Assembly: GCF_020532605.1 (NCBI RefSeq) | Contig: NZ_JAJATW010000003.1 | Span: forward strand, 1 to 64,000 | DNA from: Marinomonas algarum | GTDB taxonomy: Bacteria; Pseudomonadota; Gammaproteobacteria; Pseudomonadales; Marinomonadaceae | Direction of reading: 5' to 3' | DNA: 64,000 bases | Shown here: one piece after another, positions 56,656 to 64,000 of the stretch | Layout: each line of letters begins with the position of its first letter | How positions within the stretch are numbered: the stretch's first letter is position 1 | Program-made: the position numbers and the translations under genes | The notes under the pieces: model-generated | Database searches by the model: none | Told to the model about the DNA's origin: nothing | What the model saw: only the letters and a program-made list of their open reading frames with translations

Positions 56656-57408
56656 ATGGTAGGAAAGGTAGATTCAACACTATCGAAAGGGCTATCCATT
56701 CTCGAAGCTCTGGCAGCAGAACCCAAAGGCATAGGGGTTTCTGAGCTGGCACGTAATTTAGAACTGACAAAGTCCAATACCTTTCGGTTATTACAGACAT
56801 TGATCGCGGTGGGGTATGTGACTCAAGATGCGAACAAACAGTATTTTGCATCGATGAAAACATGGAAGATAGGTCAGATGATCATGGAAAAACTCGACTT
56901 ACCGGGGCTTTCCATCAGTCAAATGCAGTACCTCTCTAGCATGACAGGTGAAGCGGTGTATTTGGCTGTTCTCGATGGGCTGTCCACTCTTTATATCGAA
57001 AAAATAGAAAGCACCAAAGCCGTACGAACCTATACACCAAAGGGTGGCAATGCGCCCATTCATTGCGTCGCCACAGGAAAAGCACTGCTGGCTTTCCACT
57101 ACGACACGCTGCGTGAAAAATTAATCGACAACCTGACACTGTACACAGATAAGACCATTACCAGCATCGAAGTATTGGACAAAGAAGTCGACACTATAAA
57201 AGCACAAGGCGTCGCGATCGATAGGGGAGAATACCGAGCAGAAGTGCTCAGTATCGCAGCACCGGTCTTTTCGGCAAACAACGACGTCATTGCCGCCATT
57301 GGCGTGTCTGCTCCCGCCATTAATGTCTCTGAAGACGATATCGAAAACATGTCACGCACAGTAATACTGGCCGCTCAAAGCCTAAGCAACACTTTAAAAG
57401 ATATTTAA
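56656..57408 (+). CDS. IclR-family transcriptional regulator
   Basis: A 250-residue IclR regulator. The winged helix (about residues 5-65) reads TLSKGLSILEALAAEPKGIGVSELARNLELTKSNTFRLLQTLIAVGYV. The effector domain (about 80-250) includes GKALLAFHY, IDRGEYRAEVLSIAAPVFSANNDVIAAIGVSAPA. Divergent from the PLP-enzyme gene that opens the hydantoinase-type operon, so it very likely controls that operon in response to the substrate or an intermediate. Confidence 0.9.
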   Translation: MVGKVDSTLSKGLSILEALAAEPKGIGVSELARNLELTKSNTFRLLQTLIAVGYVTQDANKQYFASMKTWKIGQMIMEKLDLPGLSISQMQYLSSMTGEAVYLAVLDGLSTLYIEKIESTKAVRTYTPKGGNAPIHCVATGKALLAFHYDTLREKLIDNLTLYTDKTITSIEVLDKEVDTIKAQGVAIDRGEYRAEVLSIAAPVFSANNDVIAAIGVSAPAINVSEDDIENMSRTVILAAQSLSNTLKDI

Positions 57409-57464
57409 GTGTTCAATATCACTCTCTTAGCAGCAGGTGCCACTTCTGTGTTGTGCTCTCTGCT

Positions 57465-58670
57465 TCATGCATTGGCTGCTAAGATACGGCGCCCTTCGAG
57501 CTCTTGTGCGTCTAATCGGATTAATACACCCACCAAGCCAACGCCCAGTAACATCACACCGCCAGACAAATACAAACTAAGAGCGTAAGACCCAAACCAC
57601 GATGCCAACAATCCGGTAAACATAGGCGCAATAATCTGCGCGGAACCATAAGCCAGCGTCATTTTACCCATAAACTTAGCGGGGTTAGAAGGATAAAACT
57701 GCCCAGCCATCGTCAACACGAGACTCACACAAGCAACAAAAGTCGCCCCAAATAAAATTGCTCCTACACCAATCACCAACAAGTTATCACTCACTGCTGG
57801 CAACATAATACCGACAATTTGCAACCCATAAGCCAACAGCAAGGCTTTTAAATAGCCCCACTTTCGAGCCACCAAATCCCATACTAAGACGGCCGGCGTC
57901 GCCGCTAACCCCAGCACAATAAAGACGTGTTGCCCACGCCCTGCTAAAGCTGAAAATCCTTCCACAATATCGACAATAAAAGTCGCACTCACTACATAAC
58001 CATAGCCCGCACAAAAATACGCCGCCATCATGATCCATGCGAACAATCGACTCGGGGGTCTATCTAACACCTGATGATTGGCATGCGTCGACACTATCTT
58101 GTTCGGATTGGGCATCCAAATCCATGCCGGCACAGCAAAAAACACCGCCATTAACGACAAATACAACCATTGACCTTGCCAGCCTACCGACGCCCTAAGT
58201 AACACTTCCACCAAGAAAGCCGCAAAGAAGATACTCAGCCCAATACCCGAAAAGTGTATGCCCAACTCGCCTCTTTTTCCTTGGCTCACTAACCACTTTA
58301 AAATCAAACCCGACGCTAAAATAAATCCTGCCGACGTTCCAATGCCTGATACATAGCGTAACAACGACCAAAGATACAGGTTTGTGGTTAATGCCATGGC
58401 CGCCGTGGTGAGCACCGCCAACACCAAATACAAGCGATACAACACAAATTTATGCGATAAATTATTCAAACAGGCGACAATCAACACACCGGTTAAATAC
58501 CCCGCGTAGTTCACCGTTGCTAACCAACCTGCTCCCACTTCATTTAACCCAGCTTCCGCCTGCATAATAGGAAGCAAGGAAGTATAAGAAAACCGCGCGA
58601 CGCCCGCCGTCACGATCAAGCTGCAAATACCCGCTATATACACTTTCATTCGAGTGAGATTCGTTTGCAT
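57465..58670 (-). CDS. MFS transporter, YbfB/YjiJ family
   Basis: A 401-residue carrier with about twelve helices. The family mark ARFSYTSLLPIMQAEAGLNEVGAGWLATVNYAGYLTGVL lies near the start. A central cytoplasmic loop follows helix 6 (MPNPNKIVSTHANHQVLDRPPSR). ATG 58668-58670 with AGG upstream is preferred; a longer frame to 58790 overlaps the promoter region. Divergent from a LysR gene that likely regulates it. It may carry the substrate of the neighbouring hydantoinase-type operon, but that is only suggested by proximity. Confidence 0.85.
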   Translation of the reverse strand: MQTNLTRMKVYIAGICSLIVTAGVARFSYTSLLPIMQAEAGLNEVGAGWLATVNYAGYLTGVLIVACLNNLSHKFVLYRLYLVLAVLTTAAMALTTNLYLWSLLRYVSGIGTSAGFILASGLILKWLVSQGKRGELGIHFSGIGLSIFFAAFLVEVLLRASVGWQGQWLYLSLMAVFFAVPAWIWMPNPNKIVSTHANHQVLDRPPSRLFAWIMMAAYFCAGYGYVVSATFIVDIVEGFSALAGRGQHVFIVLGLAATPAVLVWDLVARKWGYLKALLLAYGLQIVGIMLPAVSDNLLVIGVGAILFGATFVACVSLVLTMAGQFYPSNPAKFMGKMTLAYGSAQIIAPMFTGLLASWFGSYALSLYLSGGVMLLGVGLVGVLIRLDAQELEGRRILAANA

Positions 58671-58813
58671 ACATTTAACCTGTTGTTTGATTAGACACAC
58701 ACCATAAACGCTTTTAATCATCATAAAAATCGAATAGTTTTGAACAAACCGTTCAATAAAAAAGAAATGAAATAACCAAATAGCAAACAAAAAACAGCCA
58801 GTGGAAGCACACT
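58671..58813. promoter_or_regulatory. Divergent region between MFS and LysR genes
   Basis: 143 bp. TTGAACAAACCGTTCAA (about 58738-58754) contains the inverted pair TTGAAC/GTTCAA with a 5-bp spacer, a good candidate LysR-type site by position and symmetry. Confidence 0.45.
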
Positions 58814-59647
58814 ATGGAAATCGTTAGCCTAAAAACCTTTAAAGCCGTCGTTGATGAAGGAGGAGTAAAAAACGCCTCTGCTGCCCTCAACACAGTGCCG
58901 TCTAATGTCTCGATGCGCATACAAAAACTCGAAAATGAATTAGACATCAAGCTGTTTACGCTACAAGGACGCAAGCTCGAATTGACAGCAAACGGTTCCT
59001 TGCTCTATCACTACGCCCAACAAATACTTCAGTTAGAGCACCAAGCTCGAACCGCTATTTTGACCAACAAGGGGCGCAGCGAACTCAAAATCGGCACCAC
59101 CGAAACCTTTGCCGCCGTTCATTTACCCTACACACTCAAGCAATTAAAAAAAACTCACCCGCATATCGCTGCTAAAATCCACACCGCCACCAGTGCTAAT
59201 CTTATTTCCGCTGTGCTAAGCAACAAAATAGACTGTGCCTTTGTGGGCATTCAAGTGACTCATAATAATCTCGTCTCGCTGCCCATCATCGAGGAACCAT
59301 TGGTGCTCGTAGAGCCCGCCGATCAAGACTACAACCCTGTAATGATTGTCCGAGACATAGGCTGTGGTTACCGACAGGCCGCGCTCGATTGGCAACAAAC
59401 CGCTGGGCGAGGGAGTGAAGAAGTCATGACCATGGGCAGTGTCGAAGGCGTGCTTGGCTGTATTGCTGCAGGATTGGGCTATACCGTGATTGGAGAAGGC
59501 ATGTTGAAAAATAGTCGCTATGAAGCCTCTCTCATTTCTCAACCAGCGACTCAACACCAAGCGCCATTTAAAATATCGCTCATCTATCAAGACAACAATC
59601 CTCTAGTAGAAGACATTCTCGCCATTGCTGACTTGTTTCAGACATAA
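58814..59647 (+). CDS. LysR-family transcriptional regulator
   Basis: A 277-residue LysR regulator. The helix-turn-helix (residues 1-60) reads MEIVSLKTFKAVVDEGGVKNASAALNTVPSNVSMRIQKLENELDIKLFTLQGRKLELT. The C-terminal effector domain begins LKIGTTETFAAVHLPYTLKQLKKTHPHI and is of ordinary length, slightly short overall. Divergent from the YbfB-type MFS carrier, which it probably controls. A shared terminator follows. Confidence 0.9.
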   Translation: MEIVSLKTFKAVVDEGGVKNASAALNTVPSNVSMRIQKLENELDIKLFTLQGRKLELTANGSLLYHYAQQILQLEHQARTAILTNKGRSELKIGTTETFAAVHLPYTLKQLKKTHPHIAAKIHTATSANLISAVLSNKIDCAFVGIQVTHNNLVSLPIIEEPLVLVEPADQDYNPVMIVRDIGCGYRQAALDWQQTAGRGSEEVMTMGSVEGVLGCIAAGLGYTVIGEGMLKNSRYEASLISQPATQHQAPFKISLIYQDNNPLVEDILAIADLFQT

Positions 59648-59674
59648 AAAAACAGGCCAAAATAGCCTGTTTTT
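59648..59674. terminator. Bidirectional terminator
   Basis: AAAAACAGGC (59648-59657) pairs with GCCTGTTTTT (59665-59674) across a 7-nt loop, between the convergent LysR and DUF302 genes. Confidence 0.85.
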
Positions 59675-59701
59675 ATACACCAACACAAATAGCCTTGTTG
59701 T

Positions 59702-60151
59702 TTACTTCGCGGCAGCGGATGTCAACGCACCCATCACACCAGAAACCTTCTCAATCACTGCGTCACAGCCTTTTACATTATGCAACGTCTTTAGGTAATG
59801 AGGATTTTGGTAGGTTAACCACACTTTTTGGTTTTCATCTTCACTCACGAGCACTTTAAGCGGTAAATCAATCCCCATGCTTTGCGAGCATTGCATTAAC
59901 TTGGTTCCAACAACCGGATTACCAAAAATAATAACCTGCGTAGGACGCAATGCTAAATCGACACCCTGTGCATTTTTTTGGTGATCTATACGCGCAAACA
60001 CATTCAGCCCTTTACCTTCAGCAATGGACACAAACTTGTCGGCTGTTGCTTGAACGGAATGCGTGCTTTCTTGCATTAACAAACTTTCCGTTGCATTGGC
60101 CGCCAAAGGACATAACACCATCGCTGCGGTGAGGCATACTGACTTAAACAT
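59702..60151 (-). CDS. Secreted DUF302 protein
   Basis: A 149-residue protein with a signal peptide (MFKSVCLTAAMVLCPLAANATES). The mature part is a DUF302 domain: STHSVQATADKFVSIAEGKGLNVFARIDHQKNAQGVDLALRPTQVIIFGNPVVGTKLMQCSQSMGIDLPLKVLV. The cysteines in MQCSQ and KGCDA could pair. DUF302 proteins are periplasmic or cytoplasmic beta-sheet proteins of unclear role. Single gene with no informative neighbours. Confidence 0.87.
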   Translation of the reverse strand: MFKSVCLTAAMVLCPLAANATESLLMQESTHSVQATADKFVSIAEGKGLNVFARIDHQKNAQGVDLALRPTQVIIFGNPVVGTKLMQCSQSMGIDLPLKVLVSEDENQKVWLTYQNPHYLKTLHNVKGCDAVIEKVSGVMGALTSAAAK

Positions 60152-60290
60152 ACCGACTCCTTCTTATAATAGATAAAGCCAATTAGACAGTATAAAGCCT
60201 TAGTGTACAAACCAATGAGTGTAAAAATTAAGCAAGTGCCACTTCAAACGAACACTTTTTAACAACGAAGCGACGCCCGAATCAGTGTCA

Positions 60291-60557
60291 CTAGGAGTAG
60301 TGATAACGACACGAAATAATCGTAATTGCTGTATCATCTACGGCATATACCAAACGGTTTGTATCATCTATTCTGCGAGACCAGAAGCCTGAAAGGTTTT
60401 CTCTAAGAGACTCCGGCTTTCCAATCCCAACAAACGGAGCGCACTTAACTTCAGCAATAAGCTTATTGATACGTTTCAAGGTTTTCTTATCTTGAGTCTG
60501 CCAATAGACATAACTATTCCAAGCTTCATCAGTCCATGATAACAGCCTATCACTCAT
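60291..60557 (-). CDS. yoeB: YoeB-family mRNA-cleaving toxin
   Basis: An 88-residue RelE-superfamily toxin that cuts mRNA on the ribosome. It matches YoeB closely: WTDEAWNSYVYWQTQDKKTLKRINKLI, GIGKPESLRENLSGFWSRRIDDTNRLVYAV and the terminal CRYHYS, keeping the catalytic Glu, Arg and His positions. ATG at 60555-60557 overlaps the antitoxin's end by eight bases; the upstream frame belongs to the antitoxin region. It forms a complex with YefM. Lon, encoded at 12450-14903, is the usual protease for YefM. Confidence 0.93.
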   Translation of the reverse strand: MSDRLLSWTDEAWNSYVYWQTQDKKTLKRINKLIAEVKCAPFVGIGKPESLRENLSGFWSRRIDDTNRLVYAVDDTAITIISCRYHYS

Positions 60558-60804
60558 CAATAAGTTCTCTTTGAGTTGTTTTACCCATTTTAAACTGTGC
60601 AATGGAACGATTTAAGTGCTCAGCGTTCGCTGGAGAACGAAGTAAATGGACGGTTTCCATAAGGCTATTGTAATAATCCAATGACATTACAACAGCATCT
60701 TCAGAATCACGACGAGTAATTACAGTAGCGTCTGCATCGTTAATTACATTATCTAAAACGGTTTTTAGGCCATTTCGGGCTTCGGTAAAAGAGACTATTT
60801 TCAT
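60550..60804 (-). CDS. yefM: YefM-family antitoxin
   Basis: An 84-residue antitoxin of the Phd/YefM fold. It starts MKIVSFTEARNGLKTVLDNV, then ATVITRRDSEDAVVMSLDYYNSLMET and LRSPANAEHLNRSI, which match YefM. GAGGTGT supports ATG at 60802-60804. It precedes and overlaps yoeB. TGTACA sites upstream suggest autoregulation. Confidence 0.93.
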   Translation of the reverse strand: MKIVSFTEARNGLKTVLDNVINDADATVITRRDSEDAVVMSLDYYNSLMETVHLLRSPANAEHLNRSIAQFKMGKTTQRELIDE

Positions 60805-60816
60805 TTTACACCTCAC

Positions 60817-60864
60817 TTGTACAATATATGGAACAAGTTTAATTTGAAACTAAATACATGTACA
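60817..60864. promoter_or_regulatory. TGTACA operator sites of yefM-yoeB
   Basis: TTGTACAA (60817-60824) and TGTACA (60859-60864) lie upstream of yefM. TGTACA is the known core of YefM-YoeB operators in E. coli. The two centres are 41 bp apart, wider than in E. coli. Confidence 0.6.
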
Positions 60865-60937
60865 GAATGTTGTGCATTACTTTGCCGTGGCAAATACTAT
60901 TTTAACTAGCAGACGGTCGTGGTGTATTCAAGCAAGA

Positions 60938-61005
60938 TCAATCGGTGTTTCCTCGAGGTAGGCGCTTATTTTGAAGAGAAAGCTTCGAAGTGAAACACCG
61001 ATTGA
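60938..61005. repeat. 14-bp inverted repeat flanking 40 bp
   Basis: TCAATCGGTGTTTC (60938-60951) and its exact complement (60992-61005) enclose 40 bp that contain the palindrome CTTCGAAG. It lies between yefM and hisC. No T run follows on either strand, so a simple terminator is unlikely. Confidence 0.85.
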
Positions 61006-61024
61006 GCTAGTAATGATCAAGTTT

Positions 61025-62092
61025 TCAGGCAAGCAAGGCTTTTAATGCCGTGGTTAAGTCAGCCATTTCGGCGTCTGTGCCTATGGTGATGCGTAGGTAG
61101 TTGCCGATGCGTGGTTTGTTGCTACCAAAGAAGCGCACCAAGATACCCTGCTCTTTTAGCGCAAGGTAAATCTGTTCGGCGTTTTTCTCTGGGTGTGTCA
61201 CAAAAACGAAATTGGTCGCCGATGGCAAGACAGTAAAACCAAGCGCTTTTAGATCGTTAACCGACTGCTCACGGGTGGCGATGGTTTTGTCGCAGATTTC
61301 TTTTAAGTAGCTTTCGTCTTCTACTGCGGCCGTGGCTCCGGCCAAGGCGATGCGATCGATTGGGTAGGAGTTGAAAGAGTTTTTCAGTCGCTCCAGCCCT
61401 TCAATCAAATCAGGATGCCCCAACGCATAACCCACACGAATCCCGGCCAAAGCACGAGATTTTGACAAGGTTTGCACAACGAGAAGGTTCGGGTATTGAT
61501 TTACCAACACAGAGGCACTTTGCGCACCAAAGTCTACATAGGCTTCGTCCACCAGCACGACCACATCAGGGTTCGCATTTAAAATGGCTTCAATGTCGGC
61601 AAGCGGCAAAGCTTTACCCGTTGGCGCATTCGGGTTAGTCACGACCACACCGGATACGTCCAGATTCTCATAATCCGTCGGCACAATATTGAAATTCTCG
61701 TCCAATGGAATCAGGTGAGGTTCAATACTGTATAAACCTGCATAGACTTTATAAAAGCTGTAAGTGATGTCGGCAAACGCCAATGGTTTGCCACCAGCAA
61801 AATAGCCCATAAACGCCAACGCCAACACTTCGTCAGAACCATTACCAACAAACACCTGATCCGTGTTCAATGAGTAGCTTTTTGCCAGTGCTGTTTTCAG
61901 CGTAACGCCATTCGGATCAGGATACAGTCGTAAACGCTCGCTGACTTCTGCGGCCATGGCGTCCAATGCCTTCGGCGATGGTGAGTAAGGGCTTTCATTG
62001 GTGTTTAACTTGATGTACTGCTTATCTTGCGGTTGTTCGCCTGGCACATAAGGGTCAAGAGAAGCGATTTTATCTGTCCAAAAACGACTCAT
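61025..62092 (-). CDS. hisC: Histidinol-phosphate aminotransferase
   Basis: A 355-residue PLP aminotransferase of histidine synthesis, sometimes also acting on aromatic amino acids. It shows YIKLNTNESPYSPSPKALDAM, GNGSDEVLALAF, VVTNPNAPTGKALP, DEAYVDFG, and the PLP lysine in VQTLSKSRALAGIRVGYALG. ATG at 62090-62092 has GGAGC before it; the open frame continues upstream through repeats. No other his gene is adjacent. Direct GGTACGT repeats lie just upstream. Confidence 0.92.
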   Translation of the reverse strand: MSRFWTDKIASLDPYVPGEQPQDKQYIKLNTNESPYSPSPKALDAMAAEVSERLRLYPDPNGVTLKTALAKSYSLNTDQVFVGNGSDEVLALAFMGYFAGGKPLAFADITYSFYKVYAGLYSIEPHLIPLDENFNIVPTDYENLDVSGVVVTNPNAPTGKALPLADIEAILNANPDVVVLVDEAYVDFGAQSASVLVNQYPNLLVVQTLSKSRALAGIRVGYALGHPDLIEGLERLKNSFNSYPIDRIALAGATAAVEDESYLKEICDKTIATREQSVNDLKALGFTVLPSATNFVFVTHPEKNAEQIYLALKEQGILVRFFGSNKPRIGNYLRITIGTDAEMADLTTALKALLA

Positions 62093-62103
62093 GGATGCTC
62101 CGT

Positions 62104-62150
62104 TGTACGTTAATAATGGTACGTAATAATAGAGGTACGTGATAATAGAG
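62104..62150. repeat. Three imperfect 15-bp direct repeats before hisC
   Basis: GTACGTTAATAATG, GTACGTAATAATAGAG and GTACGTGATAATAGAG follow each other, sharing GTACGT-x-ATAAT. They lie 12-58 bp upstream of the hisC start, in its leader or promoter. Confidence 0.75.
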
Positions 62151-62161
62151 AGTAAAACAAA

Positions 62162-62185
62162 ATAAGGCCTCAAAAGAGGCCTTAT
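62162..62185. terminator. Terminator of lysS
   Basis: ATAAGGCCTC (62162-62171) pairs with GAGGCCTTAT (62176-62185) across AAAA. It lies 40 bp beyond the lysS stop on the minus strand. Confidence 0.75.
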
Positions 62186-62224
62186 AAATACATTAAAATG
62201 AATCAGTCACTGTCCGGCCTAGGA

Positions 62225-63727
62225 TCAGTCCTGAGGCTTCATATGTGGAAACAATAAAACATCACGGATAGACGGCGCATCGGTGAACAACATCACCAAA
62301 CGGTCGATACCGATACCTTCGCCCGCTGTTGGCGGCAAGCCGTATTCTAGGGCATTGATGTAATCCGCATCGTAATGCATGGCTTCGTCGTCACCGGCGT
62401 CTTTTTCTTCGACTTGACGCTTGAAACGTTCCGCTTGGTCTTCTGGATCATTTAACTCCGAGAAACCATTGGCAATTTCACGACCACCGACAAAGAATTC
62501 AAAACGGTCGGTAATAAAATCATTGTCGTCGTTACGACGTGCAAGCGGCGATACTTCCGCTGGGTATTCAGTAATAAAGGTCGGTTGATCAAGTTTGTGC
62601 TCAGCCGTTTCCTCAAAGATTTCTGTCCACAACTTGCCCAAGCCCCAAATCGGTTTCACATCGATTTTTAGGTTCTTAGCCACCACAGTGGCTTTTTCGA
62701 TGGTACTAACATCGTCCGCGGTCAGTTCTGGGTTGTAATGCAAAATCGAATCCAACATGGTCATGCGAACAAACGGCGCGCCGAAGTCGTATTCTGAGCC
62801 TTGGTAAGTGACGGTTGTTGTACCCAATACCTTCTCAGCCACTTCACGCAACATGGCTTCGGTAAGATCCATCAAATCTTTGTAGTCGGCGTAGGCTTGG
62901 TAGAATTCGATCATGGTGAATTCTGGGTTATGGCGCGTCGACGTTCCTTCGTTACGGAAGTTACGGTTGATCTCAAACACACGTTCAAAACCACCCACCA
63001 CCAAACGCTTCAAATAAAGCTCAGGCGCAATACGCAAGTACATGCTCATGTCCATGGCATTATGATGCGTGATAAAAGGACGCGCTGTTGCACCACCAGG
63101 GATGGTCTGCAACATAGGCGTTTCCACTTCCATAAAGCGACGATCTTCTAAGAAACGACGGATCGTAGAGATGATTTTTGAACGTACTTGAAAGGTCTCG
63201 CGAGACTCTTCGTTCACAATCAAATCCACATAACGCTGACGATAGCGCATTTCCATATCGGCCAAACCGTGATGTTTATCCGGTAAAGGACGCAAAGATT
63301 TGGTTAGCAATTGCGCTTCTTGCATATCAACGTACAAGTCGCCTTTCCCTGACTTATGCACAGGGCCTGTTACACCAATGATATCGCCTAGATCCCAAGT
63401 CTTTTGCTCAGCAAGTAACTCAGGGCTCAATACTTTACGGTTGATGTACGCTTGAATCTGACCCGTCATGTCCTGTAGCAACATAAACGCACCACGGTTA
63501 CGTACAATACGTCCTGCGATACTGACCACATGATTCTTTTCTTCTAAAGCAGGCTTTTCAATCTCACCCAACTCGGTCTGAAGATCGGCGGCATACGCGT
63601 CTGGACGAAAGGTATTTGGAAAAGCATTACGCTCTGTGCGGATCGCCGCCAGCTTGTTGCGACGCTCTGCCACCAAACGATTATCATCGGTTTGTGCTGT
63701 GGATTCTGTATTTTTTTCGTTAGCCAT
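62225..63727 (-). CDS. lysS: Lysyl-tRNA synthetase, class II
   Basis: A 500-residue class IIb synthetase. An N-terminal OB fold ([32 protein letters not shown]) is followed by the catalytic core with motif 1 around [17 protein letters not shown], motif 2 [27 protein letters not shown] and motif 3 [13 protein letters not shown]. It charges tRNA-Lys in the cytoplasm. It follows prfB in the same direction, the standard prfB-lysS order. Confidence 0.97.
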   Translation of the reverse strand: MANEKNTESTAQTDDNRLVAERRNKLAAIRTERNAFPNTFRPDAYAADLQTELGEIEKPALEEKNHVVSIAGRIVRNRGAFMLLQDMTGQIQAYINRKVLSPELLAEQKTWDLGDIIGVTGPVHKSGKGDLYVDMQEAQLLTKSLRPLPDKHHGLADMEMRYRQRYVDLIVNEESRETFQVRSKIISTIRRFLEDRRFMEVETPMLQTIPGGATARPFITHHNAMDMSMYLRIAPELYLKRLVVGGFERVFEINRNFRNEGTSTRHNPEFTMIEFYQAYADYKDLMDLTEAMLREVAEKVLGTTTVTYQGSEYDFGAPFVRMTMLDSILHYNPELTADDVSTIEKATVVAKNLKIDVKPIWGLGKLWTEIFEETAEHKLDQPTFITEYPAEVSPLARRNDDNDFITDRFEFFVGGREIANGFSELNDPEDQAERFKRQVEEKDAGDDEAMHYDADYINALEYGLPPTAGEGIGIDRLVMLFTDAPSIRDVLLFPHMKPQD

Positions 63728-63804
63728 GATTTGCTATCTACTCTTTTCAATATTCTTAGTGAGGAACGGTGCGTAACAGGTCTCATCAACCCTTGAAGGG
63801 ACAG

Positions 63805-64000
63805 CTAAAGTCCCTGTTTTAAACTGGCAATAATAAATTGATCTAAATTGCCATCAAGCACCGCGCCCGTGTTTGAGGTTTCCACGCCCGTGCGTAAATC
63901 TTTAATGCGTGACGCATCCAATACATAAGAGCGAATCTGACTGCCCCAGCCGATATCAGACTTACTGTCTTCTACTGCTTGCGCGGCTTCTGTGCGTTTC
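63805..64000 (-). CDS. prfB: Peptide chain release factor 2, C-terminal part (cut by window edge)
   Basis: The reverse strand from the right edge reads [40 protein letters not shown], then [20 protein letters not shown], and stops with TAG at 63805-63807. [12 protein letters not shown] and IKDLRTGVE are RF2 signatures near the C-terminus. The GGQ motif and the programmed frameshift site lie outside the window. It precedes lysS by 77 bp, as in many gammaproteobacteria. Confidence 0.95.
   Translation of the reverse strand, partial: KRTEAAQAVEDSKSDIGWGSQIRSYVLDASRIKDLRTGVETSNTGAVLDGNLDQFIIASLKQGL

Noticed and set aside
60938..61005. Rho-independent terminator of hisC.
   Set aside because: No T run on the hisC strand and a 40-nt loop.

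Overview
The window looks like chromosomal DNA of a marine, halotolerant, flagellated gammaproteobacterium, most likely Marinomonas or a close relative in the Oceanospirillales. The pointers are ectoine synthesis genes with their dedicated aspartate kinase, a glycine betaine/proline-type ABC importer, a PomAB-type (sodium-driven) flagellar stator, a sodium-coupled NSS transporter and moderate GC content. The genus is an inference from gene content; no rRNA or tRNA gene was found.

Layout. 1-2557: cut IS5-like transposase start, a decayed heptosyltransferase fragment, and two LPS-type glycosyltransferases. 2661-5875: sulfurtransferase, TlyA-like rRNA methylase, MATE exporter. 6034-12341: one thiamine operon (thiD, an ABC importer of the ThiXYZ type, thiO, thiS, thiG, thiE) led by a TPP riboswitch. 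12450-17285: lon, upp, and a LysE exporter with its TetR regulator. 17528-23041: glyoxylate shunt (aceA, glcB) with a divergent ScfR/RamB-type regulator. 23191-27647: a divergent PRPP-synthetase homologue, an unrecognised protein and a CHASE-GGDEF-EAL protein. 27713-33702: ectoine cluster (ectA-ectB-ectC, then ask) and an NSS transporter.

33801-38338 is the most interesting block. A LitR-like MerR regulator faces a three-gene set: an FAD oxidoreductase, a TudS-DUF1722 fusion matching the RudS type of tRNA 4-thiouridine desulfidase, and a CPD photolyase. A perfect palindrome lies in the divergent promoter region. This reads as a light/UV-response unit joining DNA repair with removal of a near-UV-absorbing tRNA base. 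38483-42552: MarR regulator and a glycine betaine-type ABC importer. A 15-bp motif is shared between its upstream region and the ectoine upstream region.

42657-48582: dapB, pomA-pomB, and xseB-ispA-dxs (isoprenoid precursors). 48655-56449: a six-gene catabolic operon (PLP lyase, VOC protein, FAD oxidase, hydantoinase-type HyuA and HyuB, SDR dehydrogenase) with a divergent IclR regulator; its substrate is unknown. 57465-60151: MFS carrier, LysR regulator and DUF302 protein. 60291-60804: YefM-YoeB toxin-antitoxin pair. 61025-64000: hisC, lysS and the 3' part of prfB.

No CRISPR array, prophage or integron was seen. Mobile DNA is limited to the IS fragment at the left edge.
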